Below, piece by piece: positions 33,875-43,671 of a stretch of 64,000 nucleotides of DNA. The stretch lies in NCBI RefSeq assembly GCF_003065605.1, contig NZ_CP026952.1:310001-374000 (forward strand). Reading direction: 5' to 3'. The position numbers were made by a program, and so were the translations under genes. Position 1 is the stretch's first letter, and each line of letters begins with the position of its first letter. The DNA comes from Aeromicrobium chenweiae. GTDB taxonomy: Bacteria; Actinomycetota; Actinomycetes; Propionibacteriales; Nocardioidaceae. The notes under the pieces were generated by a model. It did no database searches. It saw nothing but the letters and a program-made list of their open reading frames with translations, and was not told the DNA's origin.

Positions 33875-34522
33875 ATGCAGGACTACCAACGCTCCTTCAT
33901 CGAGCTCGCCCTCGACCACGGCGTGCTGCGCTTCGGCGAGTTCACGCTCAAGTCGGGCCGGACCTCGCCGTACTTCTTCAACGCGGGTCTGTTCAACACC
34001 GGCGCGCGGCTGGCCGGACTCGGACGCTTCTACGCCGACGCGATCGTCGACAGCGGCGTCGAGTTCGACGTGCTGATGGGCCCCGCCTACAAGGGCATCC
34101 CGATCGCCTCGGCGGCCGCCGTCCAGCTGTCGGCCGTCCACGACCGGGACGTCCCGTGGTGCTTCAACCGCAAGGAGGCCAAGGACCACGGCGAGGGCGG
34201 CCTCATCGTCGGCTCGCCACTGGCTGGCCGGGTCCTCGTCGTCGACGACGTCATCACGGCCGGCACGGCGATCCGTGAGGTCATGCAGATCGTGGACTCG
34301 GTCGACGCGTCGGTCGCCGGCATCGTCGTCGCCGTCGACCGGCAGGAGCGCGGGCGCGGCGAGCTCTCGGCGATCCAGGAGGTCGAGCGCGACTTCGGCG
34401 TGCCGGTGATCTCGATCATCTCGTTCGACCAGATCATCGAGTACGTCGAGGAGACCGGTCGTCATGCCGAGCATCTCGACGCGATCCGCGGGTACCGCGA
34501 GGAGTTCGGCACCTCCGCATGA
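33875..34522 (+). CDS. pyrE: Orotate phosphoribosyltransferase
   Basis: Joins orotate and PRPP to give OMP in pyrimidine synthesis. 215 residues; orotate loop [16 protein letters not shown], flexible catalytic loop [15 protein letters not shown] and PRPP-binding [13 protein letters not shown] are complete. Starts five bases after the sortase stop and overlaps the next methyltransferase gene by ATGA. Position close to fba and DUF3151 is usual in actinobacteria. Other pyr genes are not in the window. Confidence 0.97.
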   Translation: MQDYQRSFIELALDHGVLRFGEFTLKSGRTSPYFFNAGLFNTGARLAGLGRFYADAIVDSGVEFDVLMGPAYKGIPIASAAAVQLSAVHDRDVPWCFNRKEAKDHGEGGLIVGSPLAGRVLVVDDVITAGTAIREVMQIVDSVDASVAGIVVAVDRQERGRGELSAIQEVERDFGVPVISIISFDQIIEYVEETGRHAEHLDAIRGYREEFGTSA

Positions 34523-35148
34523 GCGAGCTCGTCACCGATTCGGTGGCCGAGTCCGTCGGCGTCGGGCCCTGGGAGGGGGAGTGGCCGGCCGGGGACCACT
34601 TCGATCCCGAGCTGCTGCGCGACGGCGACCGGCGCAATGTCGTGGACCGCTATCGCTACTGGACGCTCGACGCGATCGTCGCCGATCTCGACCAGCACCG
34701 GCACCCGTTCCACGTCGCGATCGAGAACTGGCAGCACGACTTCAACATCGGGTCGATCGTCCGGACCGCGAACGCGTTCGCGGTCGCCGAGGTGCACATC
34801 GTCGGCCGCCGACGGTGGAACCGGCGCGGCGCGATGGTGACGGACCGCTACCAGCACGTGCGTCACCACGCCACCGTCGAGGAGCTCGCCGCCTGGAGTG
34901 CGGACGCGGGCCTGACCGTGATCGGCATCGACAACGTCGAGGACTCGGTGCCGATCGAGACCGCCGAGCTGCCGCGCGAGTGCGTCCTGGTCTTCGGCCA
35001 GGAGGGGCCCGGCCTCTCCGACGAGGCCCGCGCGGCCTGCCAGCGCACGCTCTCGATCGCGCAGTTCGGGTCCACCCGGTCGATCAACGCGGGCGCCGCG
35101 GCCGCGATCGCGATGCACACCTGGATCCGGCAGCACGCGGAGCTCTGA
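34519..35148 (+). CDS. SPOUT (TrmH/SpoU) RNA 2'-O-methyltransferase
   Basis: 209-residue SAM-dependent 2'-O-ribose methyltransferase with a trefoil knot. Motif 1 is [16 protein letters not shown], motif 2 [14 protein letters not shown], motif 3 [18 protein letters not shown]. Target RNA (tRNA or rRNA) is not predictable. The N-terminal ~60 residues form a short extension without an L30e substrate domain, as in TrmH rather than RlmB. It is translationally coupled to pyrE. Confidence 0.92.
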   Translation: MSELVTDSVAESVGVGPWEGEWPAGDHFDPELLRDGDRRNVVDRYRYWTLDAIVADLDQHRHPFHVAIENWQHDFNIGSIVRTANAFAVAEVHIVGRRRWNRRGAMVTDRYQHVRHHATVEELAAWSADAGLTVIGIDNVEDSVPIETAELPRECVLVFGQEGPGLSDEARAACQRTLSIAQFGSTRSINAGAAAAIAMHTWIRQHAEL

Positions 35149-35191
35149 GCGTCAGGTTGTCACCTCGGGCCGTCGGTGCGAGGGTGAGGCC

Positions 35192-35542
35192 GTGATCAAG
35201 CGCAGCAGTCGCACGCCCGTGCCCGGCAAGCCCGACCAGCACTCCCTGGACGGCCGGCTCACGAACCTGGGGTTCGGGGTGTTCGTGGCGGCGCTGGCCC
35301 TCGGCGTGCTCATCTCCCTGTGGTTCCAGGCGACCACGTGCTTCGAGTCGTGCCGGACCTCCCGCACGACGCTCGCGTACGTCGTCACCTACAGCGGGTT
35401 CGCCGCAGCGTGTGTCCTGGCGTTCGGCGGTGCGCGCCGAGCGGCCGGTCGCGGCACGATGCGCGCGATCTGGCCCGCCGTGGGGATCGTGGTGGTGTTC
35501 GTGTCCATCGTGATCGGCATCAAGATCGCCGAAAGCGTCTGA
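35192..35542 (+). CDS. Hypothetical membrane protein
   Basis: 116 residues, not recognised as a named family. Three hydrophobic segments are seen: GFGVFVAALALGVLISLWF, LAYVVTYSGFAAACVLAF and IWPAVGIVVVFVSIVIGI. Two cysteines lie in the first extracytoplasmic loop (TTCFESC), which might form a disulfide. The GTG start has GAGGGT six bases upstream, near the leaderless pattern. It lies between the SPOUT and reductase genes on the same strand. Confidence 0.7.
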   Translation: MIKRSSRTPVPGKPDQHSLDGRLTNLGFGVFVAALALGVLISLWFQATTCFESCRTSRTTLAYVVTYSGFAAACVLAFGGARRAAGRGTMRAIWPAVGIVVVFVSIVIGIKIAESV

Positions 35543-35569
35543 GCCCGCGCAGCGGTGACGGACCGACCG

Positions 35570-35575
35570 TAGGCT
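35570..35575 (+). promoter_or_regulatory. -10 element TAGGCT, leaderless reductase gene
   Basis: TAGGCT is seven bases before the ATG at 35583. Confidence 0.6.
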
Positions 35576-35582
35576 CGCACCC

Positions 35583-36956
35583 ATGGGCAATCGAGTGGTC
35601 ATCATCGGCGGCGACGCGGCAGGGATGACGGTCGCCGCGGCGCTGCGTCGTCGGCTGGGCGAGGACGACGAGGTCGTCGTCCTCGAGCGCGGCGGGTGGA
35701 CGTCGTACTCGGCGTGCGGCATCCCGTACTGGATCTCCGGCGAGGTGCGGTCGGCCGACGCGCTCGTGGCGCGTACGCCCGAGGAGCACCTGAAGCACGG
35801 CATCGACCTGCGCCTCGGGGTCGAGGCGGTCGCGATCGACCCGCAGGCGCGAACCGTGTCGGTGCGCGACGGCGACCCGGTGAGGTACGACCGGCTGGTG
35901 CTGGCGACAGGGGCTGAGCCCGTGCGGCCCGACCTGCCCGGGATCGACGGCCACGGCATCCACGGGGTGCAGTCCCTCGACGACGGCCAGGTGCTCATCG
36001 ACGCGCTGGCGCAGGGCCCGAGCCGGGTCGTCGTGGTCGGCAGCGGTTACATCGGCCTGGAGATCGCCGAGGCCTGCGTGGAGCGCGGGTTCGCGACGAC
36101 CGTCGTGGAGCGCGGTGCGCACCCGCTGCCGATCGTCGAGGCCCCGCTGGGCGAGCAGATCGCGGACGGGATGCGTGCGCACGGCATCCACCTGCAGACG
36201 GGTGCGGCGGTCACCGGGTTCGCGCTCGACGACTCGGGTCGGGTCGCGGCGGTCCAGACCGAGCACGAGACCTTTCCCGCGGACCTCGTCGTGCTGGGTC
36301 TCGGCGTGACGGCACGGTCGGGCCTGGCGGCCGACGCGGGCCTGCCCACCGGACCCAAGGGCGGGATCGTCGTCGACGAGCACCAACGCGTCGACGGCTT
36401 CCCGGACATCTGGGCGGCCGGGGACTGCGTCGCGACCCTCGACCGGGTGACGGGCGAGCTGGTGCACCTGCCGCTGGGCACGCACGCCAACAAGCAGGGC
36501 ATGGTCGCCGCCGACAGCATCGTCGCCGACCTGCTGGGCGAGGAGCCGCACCTGGCGTTCCCGGGCGTCGTGCAGACCGCGATCACGAAGTTCTGCTCGC
36601 TCGAGATCTCGCGTGTCGGCCTCGGGGAGCAGCAGGCTCGCGACGCCGGCTTCGATCTCGTCGTCGTCACGATCGAGACGACCAACGCCGCCGGCTACAT
36701 GCCCGACCCGGGGATGATGACGGTCCTCATGGTCGCCGACCGCGCCACGCGGCGCCTCCTCGGCGCGCAGATCGTCGGCTCGGAGAGCTCCGCCCTGCGG
36801 ATCGACGTGGCGGCGACCGCGCTGGCGGCCGGCATGACCGTCGACGAGGTCGTCATGCTCGACCTCGCGTACGCCCCGCCGTTCTCGTCGGTCTGGAGCC
36901 CGATCCAGGTCGCGGCCCGTGCCGCCGTCAAGGCCTTGGCGGCGCCCCGACCGTGA
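35583..36956 (+). CDS. CoA-disulfide reductase-like FAD/NAD(P)H oxidoreductase
   Basis: 457-residue pyridine nucleotide-disulfide oxidoreductase. FAD fold RVVIIGGDAAGMTVAAAL starts the protein; the single active cysteine is C45 in TSYSACGIPYW, the SxxxCGxPY pattern of CoA-disulfide reductases and NADH oxidases; the NAD fold is VVVVGSGYIGLEIAEA and the second FAD motif DIWAAGDCVATLD. It could reduce CoA disulfide, persulfides or O2. Actinobacteria rely on mycothiol, so the thiol partner is uncertain. Confidence 0.9.
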   Translation: MGNRVVIIGGDAAGMTVAAALRRRLGEDDEVVVLERGGWTSYSACGIPYWISGEVRSADALVARTPEEHLKHGIDLRLGVEAVAIDPQARTVSVRDGDPVRYDRLVLATGAEPVRPDLPGIDGHGIHGVQSLDDGQVLIDALAQGPSRVVVVGSGYIGLEIAEACVERGFATTVVERGAHPLPIVEAPLGEQIADGMRAHGIHLQTGAAVTGFALDDSGRVAAVQTEHETFPADLVVLGLGVTARSGLAADAGLPTGPKGGIVVDEHQRVDGFPDIWAAGDCVATLDRVTGELVHLPLGTHANKQGMVAADSIVADLLGEEPHLAFPGVVQTAITKFCSLEISRVGLGEQQARDAGFDLVVVTIETTNAAGYMPDPGMMTVLMVADRATRRLLGAQIVGSESSALRIDVAATALAAGMTVDEVVMLDLAYAPPFSSVWSPIQVAARAAVKALAAPRP

Positions 36957-37070
36957 GCGGGGGGCGCGGCGGGATCTCGGTGGCTGACACCAACCACCGC
37001 CCCCACTCGCGAGGGCGAATCGGGGTGGAATACTGACAGCCATCCGCTCGTCGTCCTTCAGGAGTCCTTC

Positions 37071-38090
37071 ATGCCCGTCGCCACACCCGAGGTCTACGCC
37101 GCGATGCTCGACAAGGCCAAGGCCGAGTCCTTCGCCTACCCGGCCATCAACGTCTCGTCCTCGCAGACGCTGAACGCCGCCCTCGCCGGGTTCGCCGAGG
37201 CCGAGAGCGACGGGATCATCCAGGTGTCGACCGGTGGCGCGGAGTACTTCTCCGGCCCCACCGTCAAGGACATGGTCTCCGGCTCGCTGGGCTTCGCCGC
37301 CTTCGCCCAGGAGGTCGCGAAGAAGTACCCCGTGAACGTCGCGCTGCACACCGACCACTGCCCCAAGGACAAGCTCGACGGCTTCGTCCGTCCCCTCGTC
37401 GCGGCCTCGGCCGAGCGGGTCAAGTCCGGTGGCCTGCCCTACTTCCAGTCGCACATGTGGGACGGCTCGGCCGTGCCGCTGGACGAGAACCTCGAGATCG
37501 CGCAGGAGCTGCTGGCCGCCTGCGCCGCGGCCAACATCATCCTCGAGGTCGAGATCGGCATCGTGGGTGGCGAGGAGGACGGCGTCGAGGGCGGCATGGG
37601 CGAGCACCTCTACACGACGCCCGAGGACGCGCTGGCCACCGCGGAGGCACTCGGCCTCGGCGAGAACGGCCGCTACCTGACCGCCCTGACGTTCGGCAAC
37701 GTCCACGGCGTCTACAAGCCCGGCAACGTCACCCTGCGCCCCGAGATCCTGAAGGCCGCTCAGGAGGCCGTCGCCTCCAAGTACGGCAAGGACTCGCCGT
37801 TCGACCTCGTCTTCCACGGCGGATCGGGCTCCCTGCCCGAGGAGATCTCGGCGGCGGTGGACTACGGCGTCGTCAAGATGAACGTCGACACCGACACGCA
37901 GTATGCGTTCACGCGTCCCGTCGCCGGTCACATGATGAGCAACTACGACGGCGTCCTGAAGGTCGACGGCGAGGTCGGCAACAAGAAGGCGTACGACCCG
38001 CGCGCCTGGGGCAAGGCCGCCGAGGCCGGCATGGCCACCCGCGTCGCCGAGGCCTGCGCCGCGCTCCGCAGCGCCGGCACCAAGCTCTGA
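37071..38090 (+). CDS. fbaA: Fructose-bisphosphate aldolase, class II
   Basis: Zinc-dependent aldolase of glycolysis and gluconeogenesis, 339 residues. Metal and active-site motifs are VNVALHTDHCPKD, EVEIGIVGGEEDGVEGG, TFGNVHGVYKPGNV, FDLVFHGGSGS and KMNVDTDTQYAF. CAGGAG in the leader precedes the ATG. The upstream ~110 bases hold AATACT near 37028 as a possible -10. A 21-pair hairpin follows. Confidence 0.97.
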   Translation: MPVATPEVYAAMLDKAKAESFAYPAINVSSSQTLNAALAGFAEAESDGIIQVSTGGAEYFSGPTVKDMVSGSLGFAAFAQEVAKKYPVNVALHTDHCPKDKLDGFVRPLVAASAERVKSGGLPYFQSHMWDGSAVPLDENLEIAQELLAACAAANIILEVEIGIVGGEEDGVEGGMGEHLYTTPEDALATAEALGLGENGRYLTALTFGNVHGVYKPGNVTLRPEILKAAQEAVASKYGKDSPFDLVFHGGSGSLPEEISAAVDYGVVKMNVDTDTQYAFTRPVAGHMMSNYDGVLKVDGEVGNKKAYDPRAWGKAAEAGMATRVAEACAALRSAGTKL

Positions 38091-38121
38091 CCCCTGACCC
38101 CTCCGGATTCCCAGGAGAACC

Positions 38122-38175
38122 CAGAAAACCGGCACGTCACCCTTGGTACGACAGGGGTGACGTGCCGGTTTTCTG
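38122..38175. terminator. Bidirectional terminator between fba and AbiEi-like gene
   Basis: A perfect 21-pair stem (38122-38142 with 38155-38175) with a 12-base loop. Four A at 38125-38128 pair with TTTT at 38169-38172, so each strand has a short T-run at its exit. The minus-strand gene's stop codon begins at the next base. Confidence 0.9.
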
Positions 38176-39144
38176 TCAGGCGATGACCGAGCGCCCGTAG
38201 ATCGAGCGCGAGCGCTCCAGATCGGCGCGCACGCGCAGGGCCGTCGCGCGGGCGTTCTGCGCGGACAGGTGTGCCCAGACCAGTCGCGTCATGCCCCAGC
38301 CCTGCGCGCGGACCCGGTCCTCTCGTCGCTTCTCGGCGAAGACGGACTCGAAGCCCTCCGGCTCGAACGTGCCGTCGAACTTGATCCGGCCGTCGAACTC
38401 AGCCAGGTGCCGGTACAGCTCCCACGCGAAGTCGGCACGCGCCACGAGCCCGCCGGCCCGGTCGACGACCCGGAACTGCAGGTCGGGCGTCGGCAGGTCG
38501 TACCGCCAGAACAGGTAACGGCTGCGGGACTCGCCAGGGGACTCAGAACGGGCGTCCGCGAGGCTGAGCGTCAGCCGCCCCGCGCGGGACCCACGCCACG
38601 TCCGGAACGGGCCGGCCGTCTCGAGGAGGGACTCCGGCGTCACCAGCCCTCGGTGCAGTGCCGCGTCGACCGTCACGAGCGCCGACTCGACCGGCAGGGC
38701 GCAGGCCAGCTCCCAGATGCACCGATCCGGGGAGGAGACGAGGACGCCGTCGACCTCGACCACGTCGCCGTCCCCGATCGAGCCGACATGGTGCTGGACG
38801 CCGGCCTCGTGCCGCCCGCGCCCGGTGTCGAGCCGGGTCACGTGCACCTCGTCGAGCGGGGCGTCCCACAGGGGCAGGCCGTGGATCACCGCCGCGGACT
38901 GGTGGGTCAGGGCGACGGTGCCCTGGTGGCGCTTGAGGACCGCACGGCTGCGGACAGCGAGCTTCTCCTCCGTCTGCAGCGGTCCGTACGCGGTGCTGAG
39001 GGCGTACAGGCCCGCGCCGATGCGGGTGAGCAGACCGACGCGGATCGCCTCCCGGACGTCCCGGTCGTCGTAGCCGGCGCCGAGGATCTCGGGCCGGGTG
39101 ATGAATCCGCGCTCCTCGGCGCGGACGAGCAGGTGATCGTTCAT
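38176..39144 (-). CDS. AbiEi-like antitoxin-domain protein with DUF559-like C-terminus
   Basis: 322-residue protein of a type very common in actinobacteria. The N-terminal ~60 residues (FITRPEILGAGYDDRDVREAIRVGLLTRI) look like the winged helix of AbiEi antitoxins; the middle VALTHQSAAVIHGLPLW and VHVTRLD segments are shared with AbiEi; the C-terminal part FRVVDRAGGLVARADFAWE and ..VFAEKRREDRVRAQGW resembles very-short-patch/DUF559 nucleases. No AbiEii toxin is adjacent, so toxin-antitoxin action is not supported. The ATG has GACGCT six bases upstream. Confidence 0.75.
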   Translation of the reverse strand: MNDHLLVRAEERGFITRPEILGAGYDDRDVREAIRVGLLTRIGAGLYALSTAYGPLQTEEKLAVRSRAVLKRHQGTVALTHQSAAVIHGLPLWDAPLDEVHVTRLDTGRGRHEAGVQHHVGSIGDGDVVEVDGVLVSSPDRCIWELACALPVESALVTVDAALHRGLVTPESLLETAGPFRTWRGSRAGRLTLSLADARSESPGESRSRYLFWRYDLPTPDLQFRVVDRAGGLVARADFAWELYRHLAEFDGRIKFDGTFEPEGFESVFAEKRREDRVRAQGWGMTRLVWAHLSAQNARATALRVRADLERSRSIYGRSVIA

Positions 39145-39361
39145 CGTGCCAGCGTCGGCCCGTGGCAACGGGGCCGGAGAGGGGCGATCGGCGCGCGGTG
39201 GACGACGCGGAACGCCCGACGGCCTGTGGACGACGGGGTGCCCGGCGCGGGAGGGGTGCCGGGCTCTGCCAGGAAACTGGCACCTCGCCCCGGTCGCGCC
39301 CTGTCGTCGGTGACAGGCTCCGGGGTTCTCCTGGGAATCAGCGGGGTGCGAGGATGGCGGC

Positions 39362-39775
39362 ATGACGAACCTCTTCGGTGAACCGCCCGCCACGTTGCTG
39401 CCCGAGGACCCGGGAGCCGCCGAGCTCGCCGCGGGGGACAGCCCGCAGACCGTGGCGTCGCAGCACCCTGACTCGGCGCTCGCCTGGGTCACTCTGGCCG
39501 AGCTGGCGCTGGCCGAGGGGCGCGATCTCGAGGGGTACGCGTTCGTGCGCACCGGCTACCACCGCTCGCTGGACCTGCTGCGCCGCAACGGCTGGAAGGG
39601 CCACGGCCCCCTCCCGTGGGAGCACGAGCCCAACCGCCCGTTCCTGCGCTCGCTGGCCGCCCTCGCCGAGGCCTCGGAGCGCTTCGGCGACGACGCCGAG
39701 GCGCACCGCTGCCGCGAGTTCCTGCACGAGTCGAGCCCCGAGGCGTACGCCGAGCTGGTCGCGCCGAAGTCCTAG
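39362..39775 (+). CDS. DUF3151 protein
   Basis: 137 residues, matching DUF3151, an actinobacterial family found near fba. The helical, TPR-like pattern SALAWVTLAELALAEGRDLE, YAFVRTGYHRSLDLLRRNG and RPFLRSLAALAEASERFGDD is clear. Function unknown. The ATG has GAGGAT six bases upstream. Its TAG shares CTAG with the stop of the opposite-strand lipid kinase. Confidence 0.9.
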   Translation: MTNLFGEPPATLLPEDPGAAELAAGDSPQTVASQHPDSALAWVTLAELALAEGRDLEGYAFVRTGYHRSLDLLRRNGWKGHGPLPWEHEPNRPFLRSLAALAEASERFGDDAEAHRCREFLHESSPEAYAELVAPKS

Positions 39776-40662
39776 GGGACGTGGACCGTCATCGCTGACG
39801 GCAGCAACGTCCAGCGGTGGTGCGTCGACGGCGCAGTCAGCTCGCCGTCGCTCGTGCACCGCAGGGCGTCCCCGCGGACCTCGACCTCGGTGCCCCGCAG
39901 GTAGACCACGTCGTCGCGGCGGTGGTGCTCGCCGCGACGCACGCTGAACGCGTACGCGATCCGCCGCCGGGGCGACTCGGTGTAGGACACCGACACGTCG
40001 AGCTCGCCGTCGGACGGATCGGCCTGGGGCAGGAGCGGGGCCCCGCCACCGACGAACCGGCCGTTGCCGACGGCAACCTGGATGACCGGCTTCTTGCGCT
40101 CCAGCTGCTTGCCGTCGACCGAGATCGTCAGACGGGCCCCGGGCGTCGTGAGTCCCTTCAGCCCGGTGAGGATCGCGCCGATGGCGTAGCCGATGGGGCC
40201 GAGGGCCTTCTTCCACGGACGGGCGGCGGCTGCGGCCTCCGCGCCGATGCCGATGTGCGCGGCGTTGACGACCACACCGCCGTCGCCGTCCGCGATCAGG
40301 TCGATCTCGCGGGTCTGGCCGGAGACGAGCACCAGCGCCGCCTTGGCCGGGTCGTCGGGCAGGCCCAGCGTGGCCGCGAAGTCGTTGCCGGTGCCGAGCG
40401 GGATCAGGCCCACGGTGACGGTGTCGAGCCGCTTCGCGTCGTGGAGGGCCTGGACGACGGCGTGCAGGCTGCCGTCACCACCGAGCACCAGGACGGTGTC
40501 GACGTCGGGGCGCTCGGCCAGCGCCGACGACAGGTCGTCGGGGCTCGACGTCTTGACGAGATCCACCGTGAAGTCGTCCCGCAGCGCGTCGACCGCTGAC
40601 TCGACCGCAGCGTCGTCTGCGGTCCCGGCGTCGGCATTGGCGATCGCTAGCAATGACTTCAT
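39772..40662 (-). CDS. Diacylglycerol kinase-fold lipid kinase
   Basis: 296-residue DAGK-catalytic-domain protein. VDTVLVLGGDGSLHAVVQAL carries the GGDGS nucleotide motif; IPLGTGNDFAATLGLP and VAVGNGRFVGGGAPLLP are further family blocks, and the C-terminal DGELDVSVSY plus DGELTAP complete the fold. It could phosphorylate diacylglycerol, ceramide-like or other lipids; in actinobacteria such enzymes feed phosphatidate or PIM synthesis. TAGTCT at 40672-40677 lies nine bases from the ATG. Confidence 0.88.
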   Translation of the reverse strand: MKSLLAIANADAGTADDAAVESAVDALRDDFTVDLVKTSSPDDLSSALAERPDVDTVLVLGGDGSLHAVVQALHDAKRLDTVTVGLIPLGTGNDFAATLGLPDDPAKAALVLVSGQTREIDLIADGDGGVVVNAAHIGIGAEAAAAARPWKKALGPIGYAIGAILTGLKGLTTPGARLTISVDGKQLERKKPVIQVAVGNGRFVGGGAPLLPQADPSDGELDVSVSYTESPRRRIAYAFSVRRGEHHRRDDVVYLRGTEVEVRGDALRCTSDGELTAPSTHHRWTLLPSAMTVHVP

Positions 40663-40710
40663 GGCGCGGCAAGACTACGGGGTCGCGACCACGTCGTGCG
40701 TGGTCCGCCG

Positions 40711-41682
40711 TCACGGTGTCCCGCCGGCCGGCGGTGCTTCCTCGATCTGGGGCTCGCCGAGACGGACCGCGACGACACCGCCGAGGATCAGCGCACCGCC
40801 CAGCAGCTGCACGACCCGTGGTGTCTCCGAGAGCAGCAGCCAGGCGAACAGGACGCCGAACACCGCCTCGGACAGCCCGACGAACGATCCGAGTCGCGAT
40901 CCGAGGCGCCGGCTGCCCGCGATGCTGAGCACGTACGAGAGAGCGGCCGTGACGACGCCGAGGAGCAGCAGCACGAGCCACCACGTCAGCTCTGTCCCGG
41001 CGAGCTCGACGTCGCGGTGCGAGGTGGCCATGGGGATGATGCCGATCGCGCCTGCCGCGAGCAGTGTGAGACCGCCGACCACCATGCCGCCGGCGGCCAG
41101 CGTGAGCCCCGGCAGTCCGTTGCCCTCGTCCGCCGACAGCACCCAGTAGACCGCCGCGCAGACCATCGCACCGAGGGCCCAGGCGATGCCGAGGACGTCG
41201 AGGTCCGCCCCCGAGGTCAGGTCCAGCACGAGGACGAGGCCCGCGATGGCGAGGACCGCACCGGCGACCGTGAGGCGGGTGGGACGTTGACCGTGCCGCC
41301 ACCACATCCAGCCGAGCACCGCCACCGGGCAGGTGAACTCGATGAGGATCGCCACTCCGACCTGCATGCGGTCGACCGCGTTGAAGTAGGCCAGCTGGGT
41401 CCCGGCCACGGCGATCAGTCCGTAGGCCACGATGAGCCGGATGTTGCCGTGAACGAGGTGCCAGCGTCCGCGCATCGTGAGGACGGTGGGGACGGCGAGG
41501 ACGGCTGCCGCGATCAGGACACGGACCGTGACGGCCGCGCCGGCGGTCCACCCGGCCTGGATGAGTCCCTTCGCGAACGGGCCGGACAGGGCGAACGAGG
41601 CGGCACCGGTCACGGCGAAGGTGACACCGGAGGCGGCGCGGGAGGCGGCGAGGTCGCGGGTGTCATGAGTCATAGGGGCCAT
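40711..41682 (-). CDS. EamA/DMT superfamily exporter
   Basis: 323-residue permease with ten hydrophobic helices in two EamA repeats (first around AASFALSGPFAKGLIQAG, second around IAWALGAMVCAAVYWVLSA). DMT members of this kind export amino acids, purines or sugars; the substrate is unknown. The frame is open to 42027; ATG 41682 is preferred because TAGCGT (41691-41696) is eight bases away with TTGACA 18 bases beyond. Divergent from, and probably controlled by, the CGNR zinc-finger protein. Confidence 0.85.
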   Translation of the reverse strand: MAPMTHDTRDLAASRAASGVTFAVTGAASFALSGPFAKGLIQAGWTAGAAVTVRVLIAAAVLAVPTVLTMRGRWHLVHGNIRLIVAYGLIAVAGTQLAYFNAVDRMQVGVAILIEFTCPVAVLGWMWWRHGQRPTRLTVAGAVLAIAGLVLVLDLTSGADLDVLGIAWALGAMVCAAVYWVLSADEGNGLPGLTLAAGGMVVGGLTLLAAGAIGIIPMATSHRDVELAGTELTWWLVLLLLGVVTAALSYVLSIAGSRRLGSRLGSFVGLSEAVFGVLFAWLLLSETPRVVQLLGGALILGGVVAVRLGEPQIEEAPPAGGTP

Positions 41683-41690
41683 GACATGTG

Positions 41691-41720
41691 ACGCTAGACC
41701 CATCGTGTGTAAGGTGTCAA
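41691..41720 (-). promoter_or_regulatory. EamA gene promoter overlapping CGNR gene promoter
   Basis: Minus strand: TTGACA (41720-41715), 18-base spacer, TAGCGT (41696-41691). Plus strand: TAAGGT at 41710-41715 ends six bases before the GTG at 41722. The two promoters interlock, so a bound regulator could affect both. Confidence 0.6.
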
Positions 41721-41721
41721 C

Positions 41722-42255
41722 GTGGTCTTCACTCATGACACCGAGATCGTCCTTGCCGCTGCGGTCTGGCTCGTCAACTCCGCGCAGGAGCCGGACGCGC
41801 TGACGACGACCGACGACGTCACCGCGTTCTACGTCGAGAACGGCTACACCGGCCTGCACACGGGCGACGTGGCCGAGCTGGAGGAGCTGCGCACCCTGCG
41901 CCCGCAGCTGCGCGAGCTCCTGACCGTGGACCGGGACGCGGCGGCCGAGGTCGTCAACCGGATGCTGAGCGACGGCGACGCCCGGCCGCAGCTGCGGCGG
42001 CACGACGGCTTCGACTGGCACCTGCACGCCACCGAGGACGACCAGCCGCTCGCGGTGCGGATCGCGGTGGAGACCGCGATGGCGATGGTCGACGTCATCC
42101 GTGCGGAGGAGACGTCACGGCTCGGGGTCTGCGCCCAGGACGACTGCGAGGGCATCGTCCTGGACCTCTCTCGCAACCGTTCCCGGCGTTTCTGCAGCAC
42201 CACCTGCGGCAACCGGGCCGCCGTGGCGGCATATCGCGCACGTCGTTCTGGCTGA
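41722..42255 (+). CDS. CGNR zinc-finger (ABATE domain) regulator
   Basis: 177-residue probable transcription regulator. The N-terminal ABATE-type domain contains LAAAVWLVNSAQEPDAL; the C-terminal zinc finger is CAQDDCEGIVLDLSRNRSRR followed by FCSTTCGNRAAVAAYRAR, with the CGNR signature binding DNA. Leaderless-type start with TAAGGT upstream. Divergent from an EamA exporter, the usual arrangement for a local regulator and its target; this regulatory link is inferred. Confidence 0.88.
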   Translation: MVFTHDTEIVLAAAVWLVNSAQEPDALTTTDDVTAFYVENGYTGLHTGDVAELEELRTLRPQLRELLTVDRDAAAEVVNRMLSDGDARPQLRRHDGFDWHLHATEDDQPLAVRIAVETAMAMVDVIRAEETSRLGVCAQDDCEGIVLDLSRNRSRRFCSTTCGNRAAVAAYRARRSG

Positions 42256-42284
42256 CCGATCTCCGACGCGGCGACGATTCGCGC

Positions 42285-42321
42285 TAGACTGCGCCGGTAA
42301 GAGCCCCGCAACAACGGGGCT
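42285..42321 (+). promoter_or_regulatory. purA -10 element and leader hairpin
   Basis: TAGACT at 42285-42290 is a good -10. The leader of about 55 bases contains AGCCCCG (42302-42308) pairing with CGGGGCT (42315-42321) around a six-base loop, followed by TGT. The hairpin is at the very 5' end of the message. Confidence 0.55.
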
Positions 42322-42335
42322 TGTCGCACGTATGA

Positions 42336-43634
<1,299 letters not shown>

Positions 43635-43657
43635 GCGGGCCCCGTCCGCCGGACCGA

Positions 43658-43663
43658 TAGGCT
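43658..43663 (+). promoter_or_regulatory. -10 element TAGGCT of purD-purB
   Basis: TAGGCT lies eight bases before the purD GTG at 43672. Confidence 0.5.
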
Positions 43664-43671
43664 CGTCTCCC

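Noticed and set aside
38176..39144. Type IV toxin-antitoxin operon
   Set aside because: Only an AbiEi-like domain is present; the flanking genes are fba and DUF3151, with no nucleotidyltransferase toxin.
42302..42321. Purine riboswitch in the purA leader
   Set aside because: The leader is too short and lacks the three-way junction and conserved loops of purine aptamers; only a single hairpin is present.
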